Source: Fictibacillus arsenicus (GTDB lineage: Bacteria; Bacillota; Bacilli; Bacillales; Fictibacillaceae). From it: a stretch of DNA of 64,000 nucleotides. The position numbers and the translations under genes are program-made. Location: the NCBI RefSeq assembly GCF_001999465.1, contig NZ_MQMF01000002.1, positions 434,001-498,000 of the forward strand, written 5' to 3'. Positions 1-8,507 of this stretch are shown here, piece by piece. Every line of letters starts with the position of its first letter. Position 1 is the stretch's first letter. The notes beneath the pieces are model-generated. The model did no database searches. It saw nothing but the letters and a program-made list of their open reading frames with translations, and was not told the origin of the DNA.

Positions 1-2021
1 AACAGCGGCTGGTCACCGCCTTTTGAGTTAAAGTGGTTTGCAACCACGATTACATCTTCACCGTTAAACTCAAATTGTGCAGCTACAGGTTTACGGCTGT
101 CATCGAACGCAGGATTCATTGGATCGATACGTCCTGGGTTAAGTGTAAGTTTTCCGTTCTCGTAATCCACAGCCTCTGTAGCCGTCCCTTTTGTTCCCTC
201 AGCTAGTGAAACACGTTCTGGATTATAGATGAATCCTACACGAATGTTACCCCCTGGCTGTCCGCCGTCTTGATTGTTTTCCGGAGCAATATCTGTGTAA
301 ACATATTCTGGTCCGCCTTGAGCTGTAATTTCAGCTATTAAGCGGTCAGCACTTTCTTTTGCATCAGTAGTCCCATCATTTGTAGAACCATTACCATCTT
401 GCATTTCTACAAGGCCTACGATATCAGGGGATTTTAAGTTATTTACAATAGAACCAGCAATTCTGCTAACTTTTTCATCTGAAGTTCCATTTTCATTCGC
501 TGAAAAATTCTCAACGTTAAAGCTCGCAATAGTTAGTTCTTTATGTTTTTCATGGATACGAGTTGTTTCAGGTTCTGTGTTCCCTTCAACAAAAACAGGA
601 AGATCCTCTGCATCGGTTAAAACTTTATAGTTGCTAAAACCATAGCTTACAACACCAGTAATAGCACCTTCAAAGTAATCACCTGATTTGGCAACAAAAC
701 TTTCATCGCCCATGTCAACGAAAATACGTTCAGGATTGTAATCAAATTCAGTAATGTTCAATCCACCAGCAGAATTAAGTCTGCTGTATTCTCCACGATC
801 TGGAAGAACAACAAGCTCGCCGTACTTTTGCGGCGCAATAACAGTCGGGTTGTTAATTTCTACAAGCATACCTTCTAGACTTTCATAAAAGTCGATTCCA
901 TCTTCTTGAGGATCAAACTCTGCAAATTTATCGTTATCAATAACTTTTGTCGGCGGTTGCAGACCGAACATGCCGATAATTAAAGCACTTGGAAGTACAT
1001 GGTGTTCTTCTAAAATTGAGATACTTCCGAATTGAGCATTGATTTCAGTCATTGCTAAATCAGTTTTCAATTTATCTGAGTATCCTTCTAGCACCCATTC
1101 TTTAACTTGGCCATTTACAGAAACGACATTGCCTTCCGTTTGTCCATGATTGGGCTGATATATAAGGATTCCTTCAGAAGTATTAGAATTGTTATCTGGT
1201 TGTAGATCTTGCATGTAGAAGTTTCTGTCATCAACTACTTTTGTAACGATGCCTTCTACACCTTCAACTACTTTATTTGCCACTGGTGAATCGTGACCAG
1301 CACCTTGGATATCATGAATTCGAAGTCCTGAAAGTGCTACTTGATATTTAAATTCAGCAATGCTGCTGTTCTTAAGACCTTCTTTTACAGCAATCGCCTT
1401 AAGAGTTACATCTTCATTTATCGTGATTGGAGCAGTATAAAGCGTGCTATCCGCAGTTGGGTTTGAACCATCTACCGTGTAATAGATTGCTGCATCAGGT
1501 GTAGCAGAAGAAAGTGTTACTTGAGTTCCTTTAGAAACAACTTGTCCTTCTACAGATGCCTTAACTTCTTCTACTTGAGGTTCAGGAGGTGCTGCATCTA
1601 CAAAGCTAAAAGAAGTTGCACTCTTATGCCCTGGCATTGAGAAGTAAAGTTCTAAACTACCTGTAATTTGAATCTTCATACCTAAATTCTCAGGATTTGC
1701 TTTTAGATTTAGTTCTGTTCGAACATTTCCACTTGGAAGTTGAACAGGCAATATTTTTGCTGTATCTGTTTCATTTGGTGTGTCTGCTATCGCAATATTT
1801 GTATCTGTTGAAAATGGACCTTGATGCTGAATACTGTTTTTCGCTTTAACGATCCCAACAATATAACCTTCAACAGTCGCAGTACCATTGTTATTCGCAA
1901 TAGCCTCGCTTACGGAAATTACGTCAGCGGCTGATGCTTGCTGCATAGGTAATATTAAACTGATTACCATAGCAAAGATGATACTTATATTTGTGAGTTT
2001 TTTCGTCTTTCTTTTTAACAC
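1..2021 (-). CDS. Secreted multidomain endonuclease/exonuclease/phosphatase-family nuclease (3' end outside window)
   Basis: This reading frame is open from a GTG at 2021 to the window edge (673 codons plus two bases), so the C-terminus is missing. The GTG follows an AGGTGG ribosome binding site. Residues 1-31 form a signal peptide (basic KRKTKK start, hydrophobic core, QASA cleavage site). Residues about 32-140 resemble the DUF6359 OB-fold. About 155-215 resemble the chitobiase/beta-hexosaminidase C-terminal (CHB_HEX) repeat, with IYYTVDGSNPT. A second OB-like, YhcR-type region follows. From about residue 520 an EEP nuclease domain begins (LTIASFNVENF, then VEMQDGNG and NHFNSKGGDQ). The family (YhcR, ExeM) degrades extracellular nucleic acid with divalent metals. 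A cell-wall anchor or further domains may follow in the missing part. The class assignment is firm; the substrate preference is not shown. Confidence 0.9.
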   Translation of the reverse strand, partial: MLKRKTKKLTNISIIFAMVISLILPMQQASAADVISVSEAIANNNGTATVEGYIVGIVKAKNSIQHQGPFSTDTNIAIADTPNETDTAKILPVQLPSGNVRTELNLKANPENLGMKIQITGSLELYFSMPGHKSATSFSFVDAAPPEPQVEEVKASVEGQVVSKGTQVTLSSATPDAAIYYTVDGSNPTADSTLYTAPITINEDVTLKAIAVKEGLKNSSIAEFKYQVALSGLRIHDIQGAGHDSPVANKVVEGVEGIVTKVVDDRNFYMQDLQPDNNSNTSEGILIYQPNHGQTEGNVVSVNGQVKEWVLEGYSDKLKTDLAMTEINAQFGSISILEEHHVLPSALIIGMFGLQPPTKVIDNDKFAEFDPQEDGIDFYESLEGMLVEINNPTVIAPQKYGELVVLPDRGEYSRLNSAGGLNITEFDYNPERIFVDMGDESFVAKSGDYFEGAITGVVSYGFSNYKVLTDAEDLPVFVEGNTEPETTRIHEKHKELTIASFNVENFSANENGTSDEKVSRIAGSIVNNLKSPDIVGLVEMQDGNGSTNDGTTDAKESADRLIAEITAQGGPEYVYTDIAPENNQDGGQPGGNIRVGFIYNPERVSLAEGTKGTATEAVDYENGKLTLNPGRIDPMNPAFDDSRKPVAAQFEFNGEDVIVVANHFNSKGGDQPL

Positions 2022-2221
2022 AACCGTCCACCTGCCTATGTTTTATTATGTAAAACTTAGTAAATCCATGAAGAATATAACACAAGTTTGTCGGTTCAAT
2101 TGTTAGTTTTATGTTAAAACAGTTAGAAAGACTTACAAAGAATTTACAATATAGTTCTGTTTTACCAAAATTACCGTCCCGATTTCGGGACTATTAAATG
2201 CTAAATTCATTTCTAAAGGCT

Positions 2222-2392
2222 TTGTTGCTTTTAGCTCTTTCTATTTTCATCATTGCAGGCTGTTTTAGAGCGCAAAAGCTTCCAATCTTGTCAGGTGGAG
2301 ACTTCTAATGGAGCAAAGCGGCAGGAGGCTCACCGCACGCCTCGTGGAAAGCGAGCAGCCTAGAGCGGAAATCAACTACTTAAAAGCAACAA
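2222..2392 (+). repeat. Dispersed intergenic repeat R1, short form
   Basis: GC-rich element bounded by a perfect 11-bp inverted repeat, TTGTTGCTTTT at 2222-2232 and AAAAGCAACAA at 2382-2392. The body carries the family blocks GGTGGAGACTTCTAATGG, GGCAGGAGGCTCACCGCACG and GCGGAAATCAACTACTT. It has five relatives in this window. It fills most of the gap between the nuclease and the SRAP gene. No reading frame with a ribosome binding site is present in it. Confidence 0.85.
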
Positions 2393-2426
2393 TGTATACG
2401 AAAAAACAGCTTTTCTGAAAGAACAA

Positions 2427-2470
2427 AAAAACCGGCATCCCCTAAAGCTAATTAGCCTTAAAAAGCCGGT
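2427..2470 (-). terminator. Rho-independent terminator after the SRAP gene
   Basis: Read on the minus strand, an ACCGGC arm and a GCCGGT arm enclose an AT-rich loop and are followed by a run of T. It begins directly after the stop of the SRAP gene. Confidence 0.6.
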
Positions 2471-2471
2471 A

Positions 2472-3104
2472 TTATCTCGTACTTAAATCTCTTGTCACTG
2501 GTTCTGCTGAAAGTTCTGGGTTATTTTCACTTAGCATCGCTAATAGTATGTCCTTATCGGTTCCGCGCTCTAGCCATAATTCCCCTTCGTCTGGCCTCAG
2601 CATCACCGGCATCCTCTGATGGTAGTTGCCCATGAACGAATTAGATTCCTTTGTTAATATCGAGCATGTTATTTTCTCAGTACCCGCACCAGCAGGTTCC
2701 TGATTCCACCTGGACCAGATGCCTGCAAAAGCAAAAGGCTCGTTATCTTCCATAGTGAACTGATAAGGCTGTTTTTTATCGCCTTCTTTTACCCATTCGT
2801 AAAAACCGCTTGCTGGGATCAGGCATCTTTTTTGATAGAAAGATTCTTTAAAGCTTGGTTTTTCTTCAACCGTTTCGCTTCTGGCATTAATCAGCTTGTT
2901 TCCGATCTTAGGATCATTCGCCCACTTTGGGATAAGCCCCCATTTCATATACCCTGCCCGATTCCCTATACTTCCTTTAACAACCGCTAGCACATCCTGA
3001 CCGGGAGCAATGTTAAACCGGTCTTCATAATCGAACTCATTTACAATATTAAAAGCATCAATGATAAAATCCTTGTCATAATAAAGAAAATACCTGCCGC
3101 ACAT
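2472..3104 (-). CDS. SOS response-associated peptidase (SRAP/HMCES/YedK family)
   Basis: A 210-residue SRAP-domain protein. The family forms a thiazolidine crosslink between its N-terminal Cys and abasic sites in single-stranded DNA, protecting the lesion. The frame can be extended upstream, but the ATG at 3104 is chosen because it gives the invariant MCGRY start in which Cys2 becomes the catalytic N-terminus. It also has an AGGGAG ribosome binding site at the right distance. Other active-site residues of the family are visible: Asn73 in INARSE, Glu103 in SGFYEW and His162 in NYHQRMP. Length is normal for bacterial members. It is transcribed alone and divergently from a small membrane protein. 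No LexA site was identified. Confidence 0.95.
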   Translation of the reverse strand: MCGRYFLYYDKDFIIDAFNIVNEFDYEDRFNIAPGQDVLAVVKGSIGNRAGYMKWGLIPKWANDPKIGNKLINARSETVEEKPSFKESFYQKRCLIPASGFYEWVKEGDKKQPYQFTMEDNEPFAFAGIWSRWNQEPAGAGTEKITCSILTKESNSFMGNYHQRMPVMLRPDEGELWLERGTDKDILLAMLSENNPELSAEPVTRDLSTR

Positions 3105-3176
3105 TTTCCCCGCTCCCTTATAATGATGGATAAGAGGAAGAATACTGTTAAAACTATTCTTCAGGAGGCGATTCAA

Positions 3177-3407
3177 ATGAAAAACCCTATATCCATCTAT
3201 TTGATAACACTGACTGCTATGATTGCCGTATTAATTGGCATTGACTGGTTTATGGGCACTCCGCCTTTAACCATCTTCAAACGATCCTTTTTTTCATTTT
3301 TTAAATATGTGGATAAAGTCGAATTCTTCCTGGTAATCGTTTTATTTATTCTTCCAATGGTCACTTACCTATGGTCTAGCTGGATGAAGAAGAAGCAAAA
3401 TGCTTAA
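3177..3407 (+). CDS. Small two-helix membrane protein, function unknown
   Basis: A 76-residue protein starting at the ATG at 3177 (MKNPISIY), preceded by CAGGAGGCG. An upstream in-frame ATG at 3123 has no ribosome binding site and lies in the divergent promoter region. Two hydrophobic segments are evident, about residues 5-24 and 45-65, followed by a basic tail (WMKKKQNA) that would stay in the cytoplasm. I do not recognise the family. Its last 32 bases overlap the end of the convergent germination permease gene, so the two transcripts are antisense to each other at their 3' ends. Confidence 0.7.
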   Translation: MKNPISIYLITLTAMIAVLIGIDWFMGTPPLTIFKRSFFSFFKYVDKVEFFLVIVLFILPMVTYLWSSWMKKKQNA

Positions 3408-4500
3408 GTTGCTTTTTTCTAATTAAGAATACAATAATAAAGATTGCAGGTAAAACAACCTGAAACGGAATGTGAATAAATTGAGGCACAATATTCAACC
3501 CTTCATTAATATGTTCTACGTAATTAGATGCAATCGCAATCGAAGATAGAATGACAACAACTCCTATCGGTCCGATGATTGTGGTTTCTTCCTTAACTCC
3601 AAATACATCCTGTGCAGCTTTTACAGATACATATAAAAAGACGGCAACCTTGAAAAATCCACCGATGATTAATGTAAATACAACTAATGCATCAAGTCTC
3701 TGTATAAATTCTCCGAGATTGATTTTCGCTACAGCTGCTAAAAGAGGAAAGTAAACATGAGTTGCGACGTGTCCACCTAGAACGGCGATATCCATTGCAA
3801 TCGTCGTACTTAATACTATACCGCTTACTCCCATTCCTAATAAACCTACCTTTAAAGCGTTATTTTTGTTTTTCACTTTTAAATAAGGAAGCAGCATAGT
3901 GAAAACAATCATCTCTCCAAAAGGAAACGTCGGCGTTACTGGAAAAGCGGCTTTTAATACAGGTATAACTCCATCTCCAAATATAGGAAGCAAGTAGTTG
4001 TATTCCATAAGATCTGCCGATAAAACTAATACCGCCAATGTAGTTCCTACCAAGCCAACCAACCCAAAAAATATTTCTCCTGTTCGAGCCAGGACCTCAA
4101 ATCCAAGCTTTAAGACATAAACAATCGTTGCGACCATTAAGGTGTTCACTACGATAATCGGTGTTTGTACAAAAACAGCTGACAGAAGCAAACTTCCAAA
4201 GTCACGCAACACTCTGGAAGCAAGGTACAAAAAGTACAGCATATAGCAAAATCCAAAAAACTTTCCTACATACTTCCCGAATAACACTTGTATATATTGC
4301 GTTAAGGACATTTCAGGAAACTGTTTATACAGAAAGACGTACCCTGCAAACAAGATCATTCCTGCAAACATACCAAACAAAATGGCAATCCATGCGTCTC
4401 TGCCAGCATTCATCCCAAGTCCGACAAGAATAGCACTACCAAGTTCAAACAACACGATAAGAATAAAATACTGCTGAAGATCGATCTTATACGTTTTCAT
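3376..4500 (-). CDS. Spore germination receptor B subunit (GerAB/GerKB-type permease)
   Basis: A 374-residue, about ten-helix inner-membrane protein of the endospore germination permease family, related to APC amino acid transporters. The N-terminus has the family pattern (IDLQQYFILIVLFELGSA). It ends with a short polar tail (HFASSSSS). It is the last gene of a three-gene operon and starts inside the last codons of the C-subunit gene (4-bp ATGA overlap). With GerAA and GerAC partners it forms a receptor in the spore inner membrane. The B subunit is known to bind the small-molecule germinant. The actual germinant cannot be read from sequence. Confidence 0.93.
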   Translation of the reverse strand: MKTYKIDLQQYFILIVLFELGSAILVGLGMNAGRDAWIAILFGMFAGMILFAGYVFLYKQFPEMSLTQYIQVLFGKYVGKFFGFCYMLYFLYLASRVLRDFGSLLLSAVFVQTPIIVVNTLMVATIVYVLKLGFEVLARTGEIFFGLVGLVGTTLAVLVLSADLMEYNYLLPIFGDGVIPVLKAAFPVTPTFPFGEMIVFTMLLPYLKVKNKNNALKVGLLGMGVSGIVLSTTIAMDIAVLGGHVATHVYFPLLAAVAKINLGEFIQRLDALVVFTLIIGGFFKVAVFLYVSVKAAQDVFGVKEETTIIGPIGVVVILSSIAIASNYVEHINEGLNIVPQFIHIPFQVVLPAIFIIVFLIRKKQLKHFASSSSS

Positions 4501-5732
4501 GAGGATTCAACTTCCTCCTTATTCTCTTGATTTTTCTCAAATAAAAATGGAGAAGTTCGAATTCCCGATCTTCTGATCCGTGAGTCTACTTTAACTTTGA
4601 CCTGGATCTCAGGAAAAATCCGATTATAGTTCTTTTTATAAACGCGATTCCACTTTTCAGGGTTTTCCCGGTACAGCAGTTCACCAAATCCGATTACATC
4701 ACTATTGAAATTCTGTGCAGCCTTTATCGTTTTCGTTATTTCTTTCTCAATCACATTGTTGAACATTTTTTCAATTTTTAATATTTCAGATGGCTTTTCA
4801 AGATTAACCGGGCAATTTGTTTCCGCGATATTCGTCTCAGGAAAAACCTCAACATTTATTGTCGGAACATCTCTTTTAGTGGAAGCTGAGAGTTCAGTAT
4901 TGGAACGGACAACTTCAATCGCATACCCTTTTTTATTGCCTTTGCAAGGTACAGTTACAACGGAGCTTACAATTTTTCCTCTTAACCAGAGAATGCCTCT
5001 TGCTTCAGGTCCATCCAGCCATCCTTTTAATTTACCTTTTTTGAAAACACCCATCCCTGACACTTTCACTCTCGCGGGATCTCCTACTTCATAGTTTTTA
5101 GCTGTAACAGCTAGGTCTTTATCACCCGTAATTTCAATTCCGTTAATTAAAGGTTCTCCGCCTTCATTGATAATAGATTGAAGTACTTCATTTATATCCT
5201 GCTGAACATTTTCCCCCCAGTTTTTTTCAGATATTCTTAAGATTGCAGCCACTTCATCTGAAGTCACTTTATCTATAGCCGTAAACGTTCTTAATATTTT
5301 AGAAGGTGTTGTATTTCTTGCAATCAAAACCTGTATCGTAGAACGTACTTCCGGATCGCGCGACATCATATCGAGTGCTTCATAAATATTTTCTTTTGCT
5401 AGTTTCTCGCTGAATACAACCATGCGGGCATGTGCAAAAAACAGACGGCGCGAAGTTTGTTTAGTAGCTTTTCTCGTTGCTTCCATCAAATTCTTTCCTT
5501 TTGTTTCATAAACCGTAAATACAGGCTGTTTTCCGCCACCACCGCCCGAAACCCCAGGTGCGACTTCTGTTGGGTTCACTACCTGATATGTGACTATCAA
5601 ATCCCCTTTTTTATCTATATTGATCCCCATCCCCATCACGATTGAAAGCTCGTCTAGCTCATTCTGATCCCAGCACCCTGTCAGAAAAAGAAGACATAGG
5701 GAGAAAGGAACGAAACATTTCAAGAAACTCAT
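4497..5732 (-). CDS. Spore germination receptor C subunit (Ger(x)C lipoprotein)
   Basis: A 411-residue lipoprotein with a signal peptide ending in the lipobox LTGC (Cys20), followed by WDQNELDELS, typical of the GerAC family. The protein is diacylglyceryl-modified and lies on the outer face of the spore inner membrane with the A and B subunits. It overlaps the A-subunit gene by 4 bp upstream and the B-subunit gene by 4 bp downstream, implying translational coupling. The operon order A-C-B is that of gerK in B. subtilis rather than the A-B-C order of gerA and gerB. Confidence 0.94.
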   Translation of the reverse strand: MSFLKCFVPFSLCLLFLTGCWDQNELDELSIVMGMGINIDKKGDLIVTYQVVNPTEVAPGVSGGGGGKQPVFTVYETKGKNLMEATRKATKQTSRRLFFAHARMVVFSEKLAKENIYEALDMMSRDPEVRSTIQVLIARNTTPSKILRTFTAIDKVTSDEVAAILRISEKNWGENVQQDINEVLQSIINEGGEPLINGIEITGDKDLAVTAKNYEVGDPARVKVSGMGVFKKGKLKGWLDGPEARGILWLRGKIVSSVVTVPCKGNKKGYAIEVVRSNTELSASTKRDVPTINVEVFPETNIAETNCPVNLEKPSEILKIEKMFNNVIEKEITKTIKAAQNFNSDVIGFGELLYRENPEKWNRVYKKNYNRIFPEIQVKVKVDSRIRRSGIRTSPFLFEKNQENKEEVESS

Positions 5733-7408
5733 CTTGTTGTTTCCTCCTCTCTCTTTTTCTTAACTTCATAAGGCAGCGTACGGGTTGCATTTTTCTTTGC
5801 CAGCTTTTCTGGCCGCTTAAATAAATGAGTGACAGGAAATCGGAATAAGCTGTCCTTTAAATCCTGTGTTTGTATCGGAGCAAACGGACTTAAGTATGGA
5901 ATACCGAATGACCGCAGACTTGTTAAATGAGCAACGATTACGATCAGTGCAAGAGTTAACCCATAAAAACCAAACACTGAAGAGATAATCATCAGAGGAA
6001 ACCGGAGTAAACGGGCTGATGTTGCGACAGCAAATGAAGGAATTGCAAAACTGGCAACTGCTGTAATCCCAACAACGATAACCATAGCAGGTGATACGAG
6101 TCCTGCCTGAACAGCTGCCTGTCCTAATACAAGTGCACCAACGATCGATACGGCTACACCAACTGCACGGGGCATCCGAATTCCCGCCTCACGTAATATC
6201 TCAAATGTAATCTCCATAACTAGTGCCTCCGCTATAGCTGGAAAAGGTACACCTTCACGCTGAGCAGCAATACCAAAAAGCAATGTAGTTGGAATCATAG
6301 CCTGATGAAAGGTTGTAAGTGCGATATAAATGGATGGAGCGATCAATGAAATAATAAAAACGGAAAAACGAAGCAGTCTCAAAAAAGTACTGATGTCATA
6401 TCTCATGTAATAGTCTTCAGATGATTGAAAGAACTGAATAAATTGCGTAGGTGCGATAAGTGAAAATGGTGTTCCGTTTACAATGATGCCTACCCGTCCT
6501 TCTAATATATTTCCGATAACCACATCAGGTCTTTCGGTACTCATCAATTGCGGGAAAACAGTAACCGTCTCGTCTTGTATGAATTCTTCGAGCTGGCCCG
6601 TTTCAAGTAGGCCATCCGTTTTTACCTGTTCAATTCTTTCTTTTATTTCTTTTACGATTAAAGGGTTTACGATGTTATCCATATATACAATGGCTAAATC
6701 TGTTCTAGTGATATCACCGACTATAAACTTTTCAATTCGCAAATCTGGTGATCTTAATTTTCTTCGGATTAATGAAATGTTCGTTTTTATTGATTCCGTG
6801 AAAGCTTCTTTCGGACCGCGAATAACAACCTCAGATGTCGGCTCTTCAATGTTCCTCATTTTTCCGCCGTTAGTGCCCATCTTTAGGCCTTTCGTATTAC
6901 CTTCGACTAATAGGACACTCAATCCGGCAAGCAGCGCTTCCAGCAATTCGTCTTCTGTTTCGACATCTAGCACTCTTCCTAAAGCAAGTGCATTCTGCTT
7001 AATGTAATGAAGTGCATGGTTTATGGGAACTGGAGATGATTGTTTTTCGGATGTTAGATTCATCAGTGGTTCTAAAATAAATTCACTTAAGAGCTGTGTA
7101 TCGTTCATCTCTTCCAGGAATATAAGTGTTGCTGTTACCTTCTGTTCAAGTTCAAACTCAAATTCCCGGACAATGAGGTCCGTCGGATTACCAAGACGGT
7201 GTTTAATTCTATCAACATTGATATGTAAGGCTGGGCTCAATTCTCCTACTTTCACTGGTTGCTGCTTATCATTGAATGCTCGAATTTGAACTTCTGATGC
7301 AACTGACTTCGTTTGAAGAGAAGAACTTTCGCCGCTTTTTTTATCCGCAATCATATCAGATAGTTTTTTATGGGTTTTGATAATAGGGCGTTTTCTTCTA
7401 TTCCGCAT
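5729..7408 (-). CDS. Spore germination receptor A subunit (GerAA/GerKA family)
   Basis: A 559-residue GerA-family protein: a large soluble N-terminal region (residues about 1-300) followed by four to five membrane segments between about 300 and 490, and a basic cytoplasmic tail. Family signatures include FPQLMSTERPD, GRVGIIVNGTPF and the membrane motif REAGIRMPRAVG. The start at 7408 (MRNRRKRP) is preferred because AAGGCGG lies about seven bases upstream. A further in-frame ATG at 7459 lacks a ribosome binding site and sits close to a terminator. It is the first gene of the receptor operon. Expression in the forespore (sigma-G) is expected for the family, but I could not pick out a convincing sigma-G promoter. 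Confidence 0.93.
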   Translation of the reverse strand: MRNRRKRPIIKTHKKLSDMIADKKSGESSSLQTKSVASEVQIRAFNDKQQPVKVGELSPALHINVDRIKHRLGNPTDLIVREFEFELEQKVTATLIFLEEMNDTQLLSEFILEPLMNLTSEKQSSPVPINHALHYIKQNALALGRVLDVETEDELLEALLAGLSVLLVEGNTKGLKMGTNGGKMRNIEEPTSEVVIRGPKEAFTESIKTNISLIRRKLRSPDLRIEKFIVGDITRTDLAIVYMDNIVNPLIVKEIKERIEQVKTDGLLETGQLEEFIQDETVTVFPQLMSTERPDVVIGNILEGRVGIIVNGTPFSLIAPTQFIQFFQSSEDYYMRYDISTFLRLLRFSVFIISLIAPSIYIALTTFHQAMIPTTLLFGIAAQREGVPFPAIAEALVMEITFEILREAGIRMPRAVGVAVSIVGALVLGQAAVQAGLVSPAMVIVVGITAVASFAIPSFAVATSARLLRFPLMIISSVFGFYGLTLALIVIVAHLTSLRSFGIPYLSPFAPIQTQDLKDSLFRFPVTHLFKRPEKLAKKNATRTLPYEVKKKREEETTR

Positions 7409-7477
7409 AACCATCCGCCTTTTTTCCAATCTTTTCTTAGCATTTGCGGAACGGTCCATGGTTATGTAAATTTACAG

Positions 7478-7520
7478 CACAAAAAAGCCCCTAATTCGTT
7501 TTTCAACAAATTAGGGGCTT
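7478..7520 (-). terminator. Terminator between the thioesterase gene and the ger operon
   Basis: The arms AAGCCCCTAATT and AATTAGGGGCTT form a 12-bp stem followed on the minus strand by TTTTTT. A smaller hairpin with CCAGGG/CCCTGG arms at about 7545-7565 precedes it. It would end minus-strand transcription from the thioesterase gene and isolate the ger operon. Confidence 0.85.
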
Positions 7521-7649
7521 CAAACAATTTAACAAGATTAATGCCAGGGTTCTGTATCCCTGGCTGGAAAAAGGTTAACTTTATTATATCACCTTATTCT
7601 CATTTTGCGAATCTTAACATCTATAATTTTTAAAAATATATCTTTATGC

Positions 7650-8168
7650 TCAAATTGAATCCCACGGCTTTTTCACACCAAATTCTTTTGCTAGCTTTTT
7701 GCTTTCTTCACGGCGTTTCTTTCTGGCAATCGCTCGTTCTGGTGCGTGTTCATGCAACCATTTCTCTTCTTCTGTTTCAGGTATGACTTTTGGCACAGGT
7801 GTAGGCTTTCCATCCTCCCCCATGGCAACAAACGTTAAAAAAGAAACGGCGCAAACTTTACGCTCTCCTGTTAACAAGTTCTCAGCGATAACTTTCACGA
7901 AAACCTCCATCGAAGTGGTCTTCGTCCAAGTCACAAATGATTCTAAGCAAACAGAATAACCCTCTTTAATCGGCTGCAGAAAGTCAACCGAATCCGTCGA
8001 GGCTGTAACAACGTGTTTGCGCGCATGACGAATGGCAGAAATGGCTGCAACATCATCAATATAAGCCATAAGCTTGCCTCCAAAGAGTGTTCCATGATTG
8101 TTTGTGTCAGGAGGCAGGACAACTGAAGATTTAACAGTGCGAGACTCACGTACATATTTGTTTTCCAT
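7650..8168 (-). CDS. ykhA: Acyl-CoA thioesterase, hotdog fold (YkhA family)
   Basis: A 172-residue hotdog-fold protein that hydrolyses acyl-CoA thioesters in the cytoplasm. The conserved hotdog helix block NNHGTLFGGKLMAYIDDVA (residues about 23-41) contains the catalytic Asp region. TASTDSVDFLQPI and SFLTFVAM are further family landmarks. The C-terminal 40 residues are a charged extension usual for YkhA (ARKKRREESKKLAKEF). It is monocistronic, with a terminator about 130 bases downstream. The physiological acyl chain length is not apparent. Confidence 0.92.
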   Translation of the reverse strand: MENKYVRESRTVKSSVVLPPDTNNHGTLFGGKLMAYIDDVAAISAIRHARKHVVTASTDSVDFLQPIKEGYSVCLESFVTWTKTTSMEVFVKVIAENLLTGERKVCAVSFLTFVAMGEDGKPTPVPKVIPETEEEKWLHEHAPERAIARKKRREESKKLAKEFGVKKPWDSI

Positions 8169-8228
8169 AATCTAAACTCCTATCCCTTTCAGGTCATTGA
8201 TAGTATATGTTTTTCTTAATAAAAAATA

Positions 8229-8271
8229 GTAAAAGACCTCTGCTTTTTTACCCTGGCACAGAGGTCTTTAA
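8229..8271 (-). terminator. Terminator, probably of the 6-phosphogluconate dehydrogenase transcript
   Basis: AAAGACCTCTG and CAGAGGTCTTT arms form an 11-bp stem. On the minus strand it is followed by TTTACTATTTTTT. It lies more than 200 bases beyond the stop of the dehydrogenase gene, with repeat R2 in between, so R2 appears to lie within the transcribed 3' region. Confidence 0.7.
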
Positions 8272-8293
8272 ACAAATGCTGTATTCGTAAACT

Positions 8294-8481
8294 TTGTTGC
8301 TTTTGTAAGAAGTTAATTTCCGCTACAGAACTCGCTTTCCGCAGGGTGTTCGGTGAGCTCCCTCGTGGCCTCGCGACATGAGCGGTCTCACCTGTCCCAC
8401 TCATCCTGCCGGAGTCTCGTCCTTTCGCTCCAATTAACTATTCAATGAAGAAGTTTCCACGATATCTCTCAGTTGCAACAA
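8294..8481 (-). repeat. Dispersed intergenic repeat R2, short form
   Basis: Minus-strand copy of the family, with TTGTTGC at the 8481 end and CAAAAGCAACAA at the 8294 end. Internal blocks match the other copies: GGACGAGACTCCGGCAGGAT, GGTGAGACCGCTCATG and GCGGAAAGCGAG. It sits between the stop codon of the dehydrogenase gene and its likely terminator. Confidence 0.85.
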
Positions 8482-8507
8482 TCTTAGAATAGAGCGTTAA
8501 TAAAGAA

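Noticed and set aside
6483-7007. A 174-codon frame on the plus strand
   Set aside because: It is antisense to the GerAA-type gene, which is clearly coding by homology; composition (Ser-rich) is that of a shadow frame and there is no ribosome binding site.
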